The translations under genes and the position numbers were made by a program. The notes under the pieces are model-generated. The model had not been told where the DNA came from and made no database searches. It saw only the letters and a list, made by a program, of their open reading frames with translations. Shown piece after piece: positions 26,524-35,120 of a stretch of DNA of 64,000 bases. The stretch spans positions 62,001 through 126,000 of the forward strand of contig CACWXY010000005.1 of assembly GCA_902764915.1 (NCBI GenBank), read 5' to 3'. The stretch comes from an uncultured Eubacteriales bacterium. GTDB lineage: Bacteria > Bacillota > Clostridia > Christensenellales > Aristaeellaceae. Position 1 is the stretch's first letter, and every line of letters starts with the position of its first letter.

Positions 26524-27354
26524 ATGCCATACTCCATGCGGAAACAGATTGAACAGGTCAGCGTACAGGCCGGAGAAATGATGCGGGAACATCAGGCATC
26601 CCGCATCCAGGAGAAAGAAGGACACGCGAACTGGGTGACTGATATGGACGAACAGATCCAGCGCTTTCTGGCACAGAAGCTTGCGGTAATTCTCCCCGAA
26701 GCCGAGCTGATTGGAGAAGAAAAAGAAAATCAGGCACTGGGAGACGGATGGACCTGGATTGTGGATCCTATTGACGGAACCACCAATTATATCCATCATT
26801 ACCGCTGTTCAGCAGTTTCCATTGCCCTCCTGAAGGATCGAAAGCCGATGATCGGCGTGATTGTGGATCCCTATGCCGGAGAGATCTACAGCGCTGAGCG
26901 CGGAAAAGGTGCCTTTCTGAACGACACACCTATGCATGTATCCGCAGTCCCCGTGTCTTCGGCACTGGTCGCCTTCGGTACCGCTCCCTACAACCCGGAA
27001 TACAGCCAGATGTCCCTTGCTCTTGCGGGACGTTTTCTGGCTGCATCCGCCGACATCCGCCGTTCCGGTTCCGCTGCGCTGGATCTGGCTCACCTGGCCT
27101 GCGGACGTGTGGACTATTTCTTTGAAATGCTTCTGAAGCCGTGGGATTTTGCGGCCGGTGCACTGCTGGTTGAAGAAGCTGGAGGCATCTTTGCCATGCC
27201 TGCACTGGAGGAAGTGGACTACGGGGCGATGACAACCGTTCTCGCCTCAAACCCGGAATGCTATTCCTTCGCACACGCAGAACTGCTGCGCATCATCCAT
27301 TCCTATGGGATGCAGGAGAAACGGACCTGGCAGGCAACGGATGCTTTTCTCTGA
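26524..27354 (+). CDS. Inositol monophosphatase family protein
   Basis: The 276-residue protein carries all metal-binding motifs of the family: GEE (E65, E66), WIVDPIDGTTNY (D81, D84) and the C-terminal KPWDFAAGALLVEEAGG (D208). Members hydrolyse inositol-1-phosphate, fructose-1,6-bisphosphate, 3'-phosphoadenosine-5'-phosphate or NADP. The sequence does not settle which one. AAAGGAAG precedes the ATG. It lies downstream of glycerate kinase and upstream of the XRE regulator promoter. Confidence 0.9.
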   Translation: MPYSMRKQIEQVSVQAGEMMREHQASRIQEKEGHANWVTDMDEQIQRFLAQKLAVILPEAELIGEEKENQALGDGWTWIVDPIDGTTNYIHHYRCSAVSIALLKDRKPMIGVIVDPYAGEIYSAERGKGAFLNDTPMHVSAVPVSSALVAFGTAPYNPEYSQMSLALAGRFLAASADIRRSGSAALDLAHLACGRVDYFFEMLLKPWDFAAGALLVEEAGGIFAMPALEEVDYGAMTTVLASNPECYSFAHAELLRIIHSYGMQEKRTWQATDAFL

Positions 27355-27388
27355 CCTGCCCCTGAGCCCATGCAGTACAGGCATGGCT

Positions 27389-27428
27389 TTGCAGAGCATG
27401 CCGCTTACAGTATAGAAAATGAGCTATG
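27389..27428 (+). promoter_or_regulatory. Promoter and operator-like dyad of the XRE-GNAT gene
   Basis: TATAG-N8-CTATG at 27411-27428 is an inverted repeat found again, in 20 of 22 positions with flanks, at 28977-28998. TTGCAG (27389-27394) and TATAGA (27411-27416) are 16 bp apart and could be the promoter, so the dyad would overlap the -10 box. This fits autoregulation by the encoded HTH protein. Confidence 0.55.
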
Positions 27429-27478
27429 AAAAGCAGATCCTGTCTCGTGGATAATCGAGATATCAGGAGGCGGCCGCC

Positions 27479-28966
27479 ATGATTGACTTTGAAAAAATCG
27501 GGAAACGAATTCTGGAGGAGCGGAAATATCTGCGCCGGATTTCTCAGGAAAAGATGGCAGAAGATCTGGGAATGTATCAGGCAGATATCAGCAATCTGGA
27601 AAAGGCCAAAAATGGAAGCGGGATTACGGATCTGGCCAAGCTGGATATGATTGCCGCCTATTTTGATATGCCTCTTGAAACATTATTGTTCGGCAGGAGG
27701 CAGGATCAGATGGAAAAATACCACGGCACGAAAATGCAGCTGAAGGAATGTGGAAATGCGCGAAGCCGAAAGCATGAGACTCTCCTTCGGAATCTCATGG
27801 GGCTTTTAGATGAAGCAATGGCAGAAAAAGCGCTGAAGGCTGTCCTGTCATTGGCTTGCGGCCCCTATATGATCTACATCGCTCATGAGATGCAGAAAGA
27901 GTATACAGGAACCGTGCAGGAGGACAAAGGCTATCCGGACGCCCTGATCAAAGCCCACGTGTACGTTGTCTACCAGGACGAAGTCATAGGCTGCCTGACC
28001 GCGGATATCACATCCGTCATGCAGCACATCTTCCGGCCGGCGTTTGAACAGCTCAAAAGATACATCACACCCGACATTTTCGATCTGGAGGAGACGCTTT
28101 CTCTGCTGAACCCATACTGGAGGCTGTTTCAGCATGCAGTCTCTGAGGAAGAGGAAAAAGAACTGCTGCAGAAAATGGCAGAGCGGATGGACGCGCTTCG
28201 GGCAGCAGGTGAAAGACGTGTCATCTATTATGTGGAAAGCGCCTATGTGCGGGAAGACTGCAGAAGAAACGGCATTTTCCGCATGATGATCGATGTGTTA
28301 AGAAGGCAAAGCGGAAACGCCATGATTTTTCTCAGTCTGGAACCTACATCCGGATCGGAACTGAAATCTGAATATGCGTATCATGCGGTGTATGAGGCTT
28401 CCGAGCTCGGGCAGATCAGCATGAATGCCAGTATCGCGGAAAGGCTTGGTTTTACCATTGACGCAAAGACGGAAGACCGGCAGGCGGAACGTGTCACCGA
28501 AGACGGCACCCTTGTAGTGGAAACTGTGCCGGTAAGAAGAACCGCCTATTGTCTTCCTAAAAAGATCCGGAGCATCCTAAACGAAGACAGTGAGCTTCTC
28601 GCGTATGCCAGAGCCCGGGAAAGAGTCCTGACCGGAGACACAGAAAAGCCAAAGGTTATCGATGTTTTCCAGAGCGCATGGAAAAAGTACGGGTTTATCA
28701 TATCCATAAAGCTCGTGTACCGAGACGGAACCGCGTACGCCTTTGCACGCGGCATGGACTGGAAGTCCCGCTGGCTGGGGGTATCCCGGGACAATCCTGC
28801 CCCGAACGGAGACATGGTGGAAACCATGGAGAAGTATCAGAGCCTGCAGGAAGCGGAACAGTCCAGGTATTATACGGGCCTCAAAGCGGCAGAGCAGCTT
28901 CTCGGAGCGATTTATTTCGGGACCGTGCGTCCGGAGGATGTGCATCTGGAGGAACTGGAATGCTGA
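27479..28966 (+). CDS. XRE-type HTH regulator fused to a GNAT-like domain
   Basis: The 495-residue protein begins with a Cro/CI-type helix-turn-helix (about residues 5-65; ISQEKMAEDLGMYQADISNLEKAKNG is the DNA-reading part, split here: ISQEKMAEDL, GMYQADISNL). The middle (about 155-330) resembles a GNAT acetyltransferase: YVESAYVREDCRRNGIFRMM (251-270) looks like motif A, which binds acetyl-CoA, and ERLGF follows near 321. The last 130 residues have no family I recognise. AGGAGG lies 9 bp before the ATG. The same 18-bp dyad occurs before this gene and before the next one, so the protein may regulate both. Whether the GNAT part is catalytic or a ligand sensor is unknown. Confidence 0.7.
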   Translation: MIDFEKIGKRILEERKYLRRISQEKMAEDLGMYQADISNLEKAKNGSGITDLAKLDMIAAYFDMPLETLLFGRRQDQMEKYHGTKMQLKECGNARSRKHETLLRNLMGLLDEAMAEKALKAVLSLACGPYMIYIAHEMQKEYTGTVQEDKGYPDALIKAHVYVVYQDEVIGCLTADITSVMQHIFRPAFEQLKRYITPDIFDLEETLSLLNPYWRLFQHAVSEEEEKELLQKMAERMDALRAAGERRVIYYVESAYVREDCRRNGIFRMMIDVLRRQSGNAMIFLSLEPTSGSELKSEYAYHAVYEASELGQISMNASIAERLGFTIDAKTEDRQAERVTEDGTLVVETVPVRRTAYCLPKKIRSILNEDSELLAYARARERVLTGDTEKPKVIDVFQSAWKKYGFIISIKLVYRDGTAYAFARGMDWKSRWLGVSRDNPAPNGDMVETMEKYQSLQEAEQSRYYTGLKAAEQLLGAIYFGTVRPEDVHLEELEC

Positions 28967-28976
28967 AGTGCCGTTT

Positions 28977-28994
28977 TATAGGAAATGAGCTATA
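28977..28994 (+). promoter_or_regulatory. Second copy of the TATAG-N8-CTATA dyad
   Basis: TATAGGAAATGAGCTATA is a perfect 5-bp-arm inverted repeat. With its flank it matches 27411-27432 except at two positions. It starts 11 bp after the XRE-GNAT stop codon and lies 67 bp before the next start codon. Confidence 0.65.
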
Positions 28995-29060
28995 AAAAAC
29001 GGCATGCATCCAGGGTATACTGTCATCGTCAAGCGAAAAACAATCAGGGAGGATGGCAGT

Positions 29061-29564
29061 ATGAAACGGTACTTTATTGAGGAAGCAAAATGCGGGATCA
29101 CAGAAGGCGGAATGGCATGCGGACCGGTTTCCGGGAACGTGGTAGCAACAGTGCGGTTCAATGACGGAACGGCATCCCAGTGGCTGAATCTGGTGGAAGT
29201 GGATGGTATCCCCAATGTATGCCTGTCTGACAGAGACATATATGACGACCTGCTCGCAGAGGACTATGAGGACGAAGCATTCACCGCATACGTGAACAAT
29301 CATCTCATCCAGCATTGGAACGGTATTGATTTCGATTTCAGCTATTCCACAACGCTGGAAAGCATGGCTTCCGATCCAGAGAACCCGGCTGTACCGCTGA
29401 TACGGTATCTCCTTGCGCTTGTCAGATGCTCCATGGACGAAACCGAAGCACTGATTGCCACGGCAGCCGGAAAGTATGCAGATGAGCTCGATATTCCTCT
29501 TTCCGACATAGAGGAAAACTTCATGGATGAAGAAGATGAGGACACGGCGGAAGATACGGAGTAA
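29061..29564 (+). CDS. Uncharacterised acidic protein, partner of XRE-GNAT
   Basis: The 167-residue protein is rich in aspartate and glutamate, especially at the end (MDEEDEDTAEDTE). It has no membrane segment or signal peptide. The N-terminal half (YFIEEAKCGITEGGMACGPV and VVATVRFNDGTASQWLNL) suggests a small beta-rich domain; the second half looks helical. I do not recognise the family. GGGAGG lies 8 bp before the ATG. The upstream dyad shared with the XRE-GNAT gene suggests common control and perhaps a functional pair. Confidence 0.65.
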   Translation: MKRYFIEEAKCGITEGGMACGPVSGNVVATVRFNDGTASQWLNLVEVDGIPNVCLSDRDIYDDLLAEDYEDEAFTAYVNNHLIQHWNGIDFDFSYSTTLESMASDPENPAVPLIRYLLALVRCSMDETEALIATAAGKYADELDIPLSDIEENFMDEEDEDTAEDTE

Positions 29565-29643
29565 GGATGTCCATGGGTTCGCTGCAAAACGTATCTCCAA
29601 GCACTGCTGACAGAAACACATTTTCCGGTCTGACGGATAGGCT

Positions 29644-29838
29644 GTGATCATGATCGCACATCGGTTCAAGACGGCAGAACATGCCAATCAGATCCGGGTG
29701 ACAGACCACGGCAGATTCGATCAGCAGAGCACCCATGCACAGCTCAAGCAGCAGGCCGGAATCTACAGAAGCTTCGTCGGTGAGCGGCGTAAATCGGCCA
29801 GCTGGAAGATCTATGAGACCGCTGCTTTCCTGGTCTGA
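29644..29838 (+). pseudogene. ABC exporter ATPase, C-terminal remnant
   Basis: The frame reads VIMIAHRFKTAEHANQIRV, then THAQLKQQAGIYRSFVGERR, matching the H-loop and the last 50 residues of ABC exporters of the CydC/MsbA type. A TAG stands two codons before the first codon, and the Walker motifs are absent. It is a leftover of a deleted transporter gene. Confidence 0.65.
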
Positions 29839-29944
29839 ATGTATGATGCCGATGGCAGAGTGAAGAATCGATCCTGTATTCCATCCGGCCTTTATGCGGA
29901 AAACCTACATTCTCGAACCAAAGCAGAAGCAGATTTTCCACGGA

Positions 29945-30001
29945 AAAAAGGCTGCGGCCATGCAGTGCTGGCTTTGTCAGATGCATGGCCGCAGCCTTTT
30001 T
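29945..30001. terminator. Bidirectional terminator with perfect 20-bp stem
   Basis: 29945-29964 pairs perfectly with 29982-30001 around a 17-base loop. The stem has A runs on the left and T runs on the right, so it works on both strands, between the plus-strand XRE unit and the minus-strand peptidase operon end. Confidence 0.9.
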
Positions 30002-30080
30002 ATTCTTTTACCGGTACTGTCCGGATGATTCCCTGTCACGGGGAAAAGAAATTCTGTCATGCACTGTACTCAGGCCATGG

Positions 30081-31214
30081 TCACATTTCCCCTTCGAACG
30101 CCCTGCGCAGGACCGCCAGGCCGATCTGAAGTCCCGGACACAGTGAGGATGTTTCCAGCCATTCCTCCCGGGTATGAGACTGATCGCCGACATACAGTCC
30201 GAAGGAAGTCGCAGGAATCCCCATAGACAGCGGAATGTTGGCATCCGTGGAGGAAGAGCCCCTCACAGGCCGCACACCGGTCACGGAGAGAATATCCTCC
30301 TCGCACGCATGCAGCAGCTGTTCCTGTCTTTCCGGATCCACCGGCCCCATGCAGGGACGCTCGCCCAGCAGTTCCACTTCCACCTGCCAGCCCATGGCGC
30401 GAAACCCGTCCATGATTCCCTGAAAGCCCGTACGCATCTCCTGCAGGCATGCCTGATCGTCAGAGCGGTATTCATACGTAAAACAGGCATCCTGCGCAAT
30501 GGTGTTGACTGATGTGCCGCCCTCGATCGTACCCACGTTATACGTGGTTTTGGTGCTCTCTTTCCGGGGCACCCACTGGAGATACAGCGTATGAATGATT
30601 TCCGCCGCCTGATGAATCGCATTGGCGTGTCCGAAGGCGCCATAGGAATGTCCGCCTTCCGTGCGCACGAAGATCCGATATCGGCAGGAACCTACAGCCC
30701 GGTCTACCACGCGGTGATAGGTGCCGTCAAAGGTAATGAACTGGTCCATTCTGTCTCCATAGGCCCGGCCGATTTCCCGGCTGCCCCGCAGATTTCCCAG
30801 TCCTTCTTCCCCGGTATTGAAGACAATCAGCACCGGCTGCCGGGGCGACGCCTTCCGGGTCAGCAAAAGACGCGAGAGCAGCATCAGTGCGGCTACATTG
30901 GCAGTATCATCCCCGACGCCGGGTGCACACAGACGGTCCGGTTCCTCCCGGAACGCCAGTTCCGTATCCATCGGAAAGACCGTATCCATATGTGCCGCAT
31001 ACACCCGGATCTTTCCCTGCTGCCATTTGCCAAAGGGCAGACATACATTGCCCGCCTGATCCAGAAAAGGGTTTCCACCAAAGCGGCGGAGCCACTGCAG
31101 GATATAATCCGCCCGCTGCGCTTCATACCCCGAAAAGGCCGGGATCGCGCACAGCGTCCGGATCAGATCAATCTCCTCCGGCACTGTCTGCCGGGCCCAT
31201 TCCGATGGATGCAT
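30081..31214 (-). CDS. M20-family metallopeptidase (peptidase T-like)
   Basis: The 377-residue protein carries the M20 zinc-site motifs: AAHMDTVF (H75, D77), GVGDD (D102), NTGEEGLGN with the general base and ligand glutamates (136-137), and a late TDAN block. A dimerisation lid lies between. Family members cleave small peptides or deacylate amino acids. AAGGAGG lies 6 bp before the ATG. It is the last gene of the importer operon, 13 bp after the second permease gene. A peptidase in a sugar-importer operon could mean that the imported solute contains an amide or peptide part, but this is inference. The aminopeptidase/tripeptidase label is safer than a substrate name. Confidence 0.85.
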   Translation of the reverse strand: MHPSEWARQTVPEEIDLIRTLCAIPAFSGYEAQRADYILQWLRRFGGNPFLDQAGNVCLPFGKWQQGKIRVYAAHMDTVFPMDTELAFREEPDRLCAPGVGDDTANVAALMLLSRLLLTRKASPRQPVLIVFNTGEEGLGNLRGSREIGRAYGDRMDQFITFDGTYHRVVDRAVGSCRYRIFVRTEGGHSYGAFGHANAIHQAAEIIHTLYLQWVPRKESTKTTYNVGTIEGGTSVNTIAQDACFTYEYRSDDQACLQEMRTGFQGIMDGFRAMGWQVEVELLGERPCMGPVDPERQEQLLHACEEDILSVTGVRPVRGSSSTDANIPLSMGIPATSFGLYVGDQSHTREEWLETSSLCPGLQIGLAVLRRAFEGEM

Positions 31215-31227
31215 GGCTGCCTCCTTC

Positions 31228-32154
31228 TTATCCCTTTACCGCGCCGATATTGATGCCCTTGATAAAATACCGCTGCAGAAACGGATAGATCATCATGACC
31301 GGAATCACAGCCACTACCGTCACTGTCATGCGGACACCCTGCGGCGTCAACGCATTATCCAGCCGGGAGGTATCGCCGGACATGCTTTCAATCTGCTCCG
31401 CCAGCCGCTCCGCCTGGTTCAGGAACTTGTACAGCTTGTACTGCATGGTTGTCAGTGCGTTATTGGTAAAGGTATAGATATGATTGTCAAACCAGGAATT
31501 CCACTGATACACCGACGCATAGACTGCAATGGTGGCCGCAATGGGAAGCGACATGGGCATGATAATCCGCAGAAAGATTGTCATCGGACCCGCTCCGTCC
31601 AGCATGGCGCTTTCCTCTACAGATGACGGCAGGCCCTCAATGTATGTCTTGATCAGAATAATATAGTATGCACTGACAGCAGTAGGCAGAACATACACCC
31701 AGAATGAGTTGATGAGTCCGTACATGCGGATCACCAGGAACGTGGGAATAATCCCGCCGGACACATACATGGTCACCGTAACCATCCGGTAAAAAAACCG
31801 GCGTCCGGGCAGTTCCTCCTTGGTGAACAGGTATCCCATCAGCATGCAGCAGAATACCGTAATCACCGTACCGATCACCGTACGCGACACAGAGATCAGG
31901 AGAGAATCCAGAATTCCCTCCATTCGGAACACGTCTCTGTAATTGGAAAAAGTAAACCGATACGGTACCAGAATCCCCTTGCCCGCCACAATAGATCCGG
32001 AAAGGGACTGAACCAGAATATAGTACAGGGGAAACGCACAGATCAGAATCAGCAGCAGGAAAAACAGGTAATTCCATACAACGAAAACCTTCCGGCCGGT
32101 GGATTCACGAATCGTTTTTTTCCTGCCCGGTGACAGCTTTTTCTCTCGCGTCAT
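31228..32154 (-). CDS. Sugar ABC transporter permease, YtcP/AraQ-type
   Basis: The 308-residue protein has six membrane segments and the EAA-type loop MLDGAGPMTIFLRIIMPMSLP that docks the ATPase. It matches the second permease of type I carbohydrate importers (YtcP-like). The ATG at 32154 follows GGAGGGTGGAG; an upstream in-frame ATG has no ribosome site. It lies 13 bp after the first permease gene. No ATPase gene is present in the operon, so a shared MsmX-type ATPase is likely used. Confidence 0.9.
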   Translation of the reverse strand: MTREKKLSPGRKKTIRESTGRKVFVVWNYLFFLLLILICAFPLYYILVQSLSGSIVAGKGILVPYRFTFSNYRDVFRMEGILDSLLISVSRTVIGTVITVFCCMLMGYLFTKEELPGRRFFYRMVTVTMYVSGGIIPTFLVIRMYGLINSFWVYVLPTAVSAYYIILIKTYIEGLPSSVEESAMLDGAGPMTIFLRIIMPMSLPIAATIAVYASVYQWNSWFDNHIYTFTNNALTTMQYKLYKFLNQAERLAEQIESMSGDTSRLDNALTPQGVRMTVTVVAVIPVMMIYPFLQRYFIKGINIGAVKG

Positions 32155-32167
32155 GACTCCACCCTCC

Positions 32168-33085
32168 TTAAATAATGGACTCGCCGCGCACTTTTTTCGC
32201 TGTGGTATTGGCGATAAAGAGCAGCGCAATACTGATAAAGGATTTCATGATACCGGCTGCGATCGCATAGGAATAGTCCTGTTTTTTCAGGCCCACCGTG
32301 TACACGTACAGGTCCAGAACCTCAATGTTATTGTAGATAATGTTGTTCTGGAATACATAGTACTGATCAATCCCAGAATTAATGAAATTGGAAACCCGGA
32401 GCAGCATCAGAACGATAAATGTAGGCATCAGCCCCGGAATCGTCACATGCAGCGCACACCGGAACCGGCCTGCACCGTCCACCGTTGCCGCCTCGTACAG
32501 TTCCTGATCAATCCCCGCAATGGCCGCGATATAGATAATCGCACTCCATCCCAGTCCCTTCCACAGGGCAATCAGTGTCTGGAACCAGTAAACGGCGTTT
32601 CTGTCTGTCAGTATGCTTTGGGCAGGCAGGTTCAGTTCCGCCCTGAGCTGATTCAGAAGCCCCTCCGAACTGAAAAGCGCAAAGGCCAGGGAATACACAA
32701 TCACCCAAGAAATGAAGTGCGGCAGTGTCGTAATCACCTGCGCCAGTTTCCGAAACCGGTCGGACCGGATTTCGTTGAGCAGAACTGCCAGCAGCATGGG
32801 CAGCGGCAGTGTCAGAAAATCCAGGGACGAAAAAATCAGTGTATTGCGCATCACCCGGCGGGTCGTGGATTTTGTCAGAATCATCTGAAAATACTTCAGC
32901 CCGATGAACTTGTTCTGCAGCAAGGGATAACCCGGCTTATACTCGAAAAGGGAGAGCGCCCAGCCTGCCAGAGGAACATAGTGGAACATGACCACCAGAA
33001 TCAGCATCGGCAGAAGGATCCAAAACAGCTGCCAGTTCCTTTTCTTCTTCCGGGGGCGGATGGATTGGCTCAGATTGGTTTGCAC
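32168..33085 (-). CDS. Sugar ABC transporter permease, LplB-type
   Basis: The protein of about 305 residues has six membrane segments, the first being LFWILLPMLILVVMFHYVPL, and the EAA loop YEAATVDGAGRFRCALHVTIP. It belongs to the LplB family that pairs with YtcP-like permeases. I chose GTG at 33085 because GAGGG lies 8 bp upstream; an ATG at 33118 has no ribosome site. A hairpin precedes the gene and separates it from the binding-protein gene. Confidence 0.9.
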   Translation of the reverse strand: MQTNLSQSIRPRKKKRNWQLFWILLPMLILVVMFHYVPLAGWALSLFEYKPGYPLLQNKFIGLKYFQMILTKSTTRRVMRNTLIFSSLDFLTLPLPMLLAVLLNEIRSDRFRKLAQVITTLPHFISWVIVYSLAFALFSSEGLLNQLRAELNLPAQSILTDRNAVYWFQTLIALWKGLGWSAIIYIAAIAGIDQELYEAATVDGAGRFRCALHVTIPGLMPTFIVLMLLRVSNFINSGIDQYYVFQNNIIYNNIEVLDLYVYTVGLKKQDYSYAIAAGIMKSFISIALLFIANTTAKKVRGESII

Positions 33086-33131
33086 AGTGGTTCCCTCACT
33101 TTCTGCCAAGCATATCAAAGTATGGACGAAA

Positions 33132-33161
33132 GGGGAACAAGAAGTTCCCTCCTTGTTCCCC
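33132..33161 (-). terminator. Hairpin between binding-protein and permease genes
   Basis: GGGGAACAAG (33132-33141) pairs with CTTGTTCCCC (33152-33161). Such hairpins after the binding-protein gene stabilise that mRNA end and reduce permease expression. No long T tract follows, so it is an attenuator or mRNA-stability stem rather than a full terminator. Confidence 0.65.
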
Positions 33162-33189
33162 TTCTGCGATCAGAGCCCGACAGTTTCCA

Positions 33190-34917
33190 TCACTTGCGGG
33201 ACTGCTGATACATCTGGAATGCAGGTTCCACAACAGCCTTGGCTTCGTTGAATGCATTCTCGCACCACGCCCAGGCAGTTGCCTCGTCGGCTTCTTCCCA
33301 TTCGGTCAAAAGACGGTTCTGAATCTCCGCAAACTCCTCATCGGTCTGCGCCATAATCAGTTCCGGCATGGCACGCTCCGCGATGGAAGCGCATTCATCC
33401 ATAATGCGTTTGATATCCATGGGAATATCGGTGATGCCCAGTGCCACCATCTGGCCGTAATCCCCTGACAGGTCGTTTACAAGTCCCGCATTCACCTGCT
33501 GCATATAGTATTCAGAGGGGCAGGACACGCCGAAGTAATCGGCGAAATTCTTCTGCCAGGAATTCAGTGTCATGGCACGCACTTCGAAGGTCTTTCCCAG
33601 ATCGTAGGTATAGCCGTCGGGATGAATGCCGGTGCCGGTAAAGCGTGTCCATTCGGAGAAGCCGCCATAAATGCCGGTATTAGCATAATATTCATCCGTA
33701 TTGGCACCATAGGTCTGAATGTCGCTGATGGCCTTTTCCGTCAGGTGCGGAACGCCGGCTTCATCATAATCCCAGTCCACGCCCTTGATGCCGTTGAAGC
33801 AGGTACGCACGATATCAGGATCTGAGAAGAAATTAAGAACGGTCAGCGTGGCTTCCAGGTTCTTGCACTTCTTATTGATGAAGATATTATCAGACGGCGC
33901 ATTGCCGGTCATCTGGGGCTTGTTGGCAAAGCAGAACGCAGCGTTGGAGCCAATGTTCACAATGGCTGTGGTAGTGGTGGGATCGTCCTTGCTCAGTTCA
34001 TTGTACAGCTCCTTGCCTTCATAGGGCACGGCGGAGACATACCGGCCCGCACGTACCTTGGCCTTCAGCTGATCCGAGGTCATATAGAAGGACTCTTCGT
34101 CAAACAGACCTTCCCGCCAGCACTTGTTGAAGAATTTCATGGCCGTCCAGTAGGCGGAGCGTTCCAGATTGGTATATCCATTGTACAGTACGCAGTCATC
34201 CCAGCCGCTCATATACATGGTGCCGCCATACACCCATGGGTTCAGGTTGCCGCCGTCAATAAGCATGCAGCCGGTCTGATAGAAGCGGGAGAAGGCATTC
34301 CATGTACCGATGCCGTATACTTTTTCACCGTTTTCTGTGGTGGGATTCATGGCGACCATCTGCTTCATGACTTCAATCCAGTCATCCGCGCTCTTGATTT
34401 CCGGGCAGCCCAGTTCCTTGTACAGGTCCCAGCGCAGACGGATACCCCAGGAAGTATTGTCATCGCAGTTGGTGTCTTCCGGTCCGATGCAGGGGAACAG
34501 GAACAGCAGTTCCTTGTTTTCGCCGCCCAGCATGGCGCGGGACAGTTCATTGGTCGCTGTGTACGTATCAGAGAATACATTGGGCAGAAGGTCCTTGTAT
34601 TCGTCCAGGTTCAGCGCATAGCCATTGTCGCGCACGGTGTCCAGATAATCCGCATTGCATGTCATGATATCCGGGAAATCGCGTCCTGCGAACAGCATGG
34701 CGTACTGTTCACTGTCGTAATACTGATACTGCAGGTCAATATTGTACAGTTCACGAAGCATCTTGATCTCGTTGGAATTATACCATTTTCCGTCATCGAG
34801 ATCACTGGAATGGTTCAGGCACATGGTGACCACAATCGGTTCGTCATCGGCAACTGCGGCAGGCAGCAGCGAAATGACCATAGCCAGTGCCAGAAGGAAA
34901 CTGAGCACTTTCTTCAT
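33190..34917 (-). CDS. Extracellular solute-binding protein of sugar ABC importer
   Basis: The 575-residue protein has a signal peptide (MKKVLSFLLALAMVISLLPAAVA) and matches the large type I extracellular binding proteins that work with LplB/YtcP permeases. No lipobox cysteine follows the hydrophobic core; cleavage after AVA is predicted, which is unusual for a Gram-positive binding protein that must stay at the membrane. AAGGAGG lies 9 bp before the ATG at 34917. It is the first gene of the importer operon, with its own promoter. The size and aromatic-rich middle suggest an oligosaccharide ligand. The ligand cannot be read from sequence. Confidence 0.9.
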   Translation of the reverse strand: MKKVLSFLLALAMVISLLPAAVADDEPIVVTMCLNHSSDLDDGKWYNSNEIKMLRELYNIDLQYQYYDSEQYAMLFAGRDFPDIMTCNADYLDTVRDNGYALNLDEYKDLLPNVFSDTYTATNELSRAMLGGENKELLFLFPCIGPEDTNCDDNTSWGIRLRWDLYKELGCPEIKSADDWIEVMKQMVAMNPTTENGEKVYGIGTWNAFSRFYQTGCMLIDGGNLNPWVYGGTMYMSGWDDCVLYNGYTNLERSAYWTAMKFFNKCWREGLFDEESFYMTSDQLKAKVRAGRYVSAVPYEGKELYNELSKDDPTTTTAIVNIGSNAAFCFANKPQMTGNAPSDNIFINKKCKNLEATLTVLNFFSDPDIVRTCFNGIKGVDWDYDEAGVPHLTEKAISDIQTYGANTDEYYANTGIYGGFSEWTRFTGTGIHPDGYTYDLGKTFEVRAMTLNSWQKNFADYFGVSCPSEYYMQQVNAGLVNDLSGDYGQMVALGITDIPMDIKRIMDECASIAERAMPELIMAQTDEEFAEIQNRLLTEWEEADEATAWAWCENAFNEAKAVVEPAFQMYQQSRK

Positions 34918-34986
34918 ACAGGCAATCCTCCTTTGCAATCCATACAGTTTTTGGTTACAGTGACAACGCTGATAGACACTGACTAT

Positions 34987-35014
34987 ATTATAAATAATCC
35001 TCTTCCGTCTTCAA
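34987..35014 (-). promoter_or_regulatory. Promoter of the sugar importer operon
   Basis: On the minus strand TTGAAG (35009-35014) and TATAAT (34987-34992) are separated by 16 bp. The binding-protein start lies about 70 bp downstream. The neighbouring AraC-type regulator probably acts here. Confidence 0.7.
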
Positions 35015-35120
35015 TTGAGAAATCAAAGTGTTCCTCCAGGAAGAAATTGGATTTTTTAAAGATTGTTCTGCCTGTACATGAAAATTGTCCAGTAGTTCTT
35101 ATAAATGTATAATCAGGACA

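Larger units (their letters stand above)
29565..30080. other. Intergenic region with ABC remnant and terminator
   Basis: No intact gene. It contains a 64-codon ABC-exporter remnant (29644-29838) and a strong hairpin (29945-30001). Confidence 0.6.
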
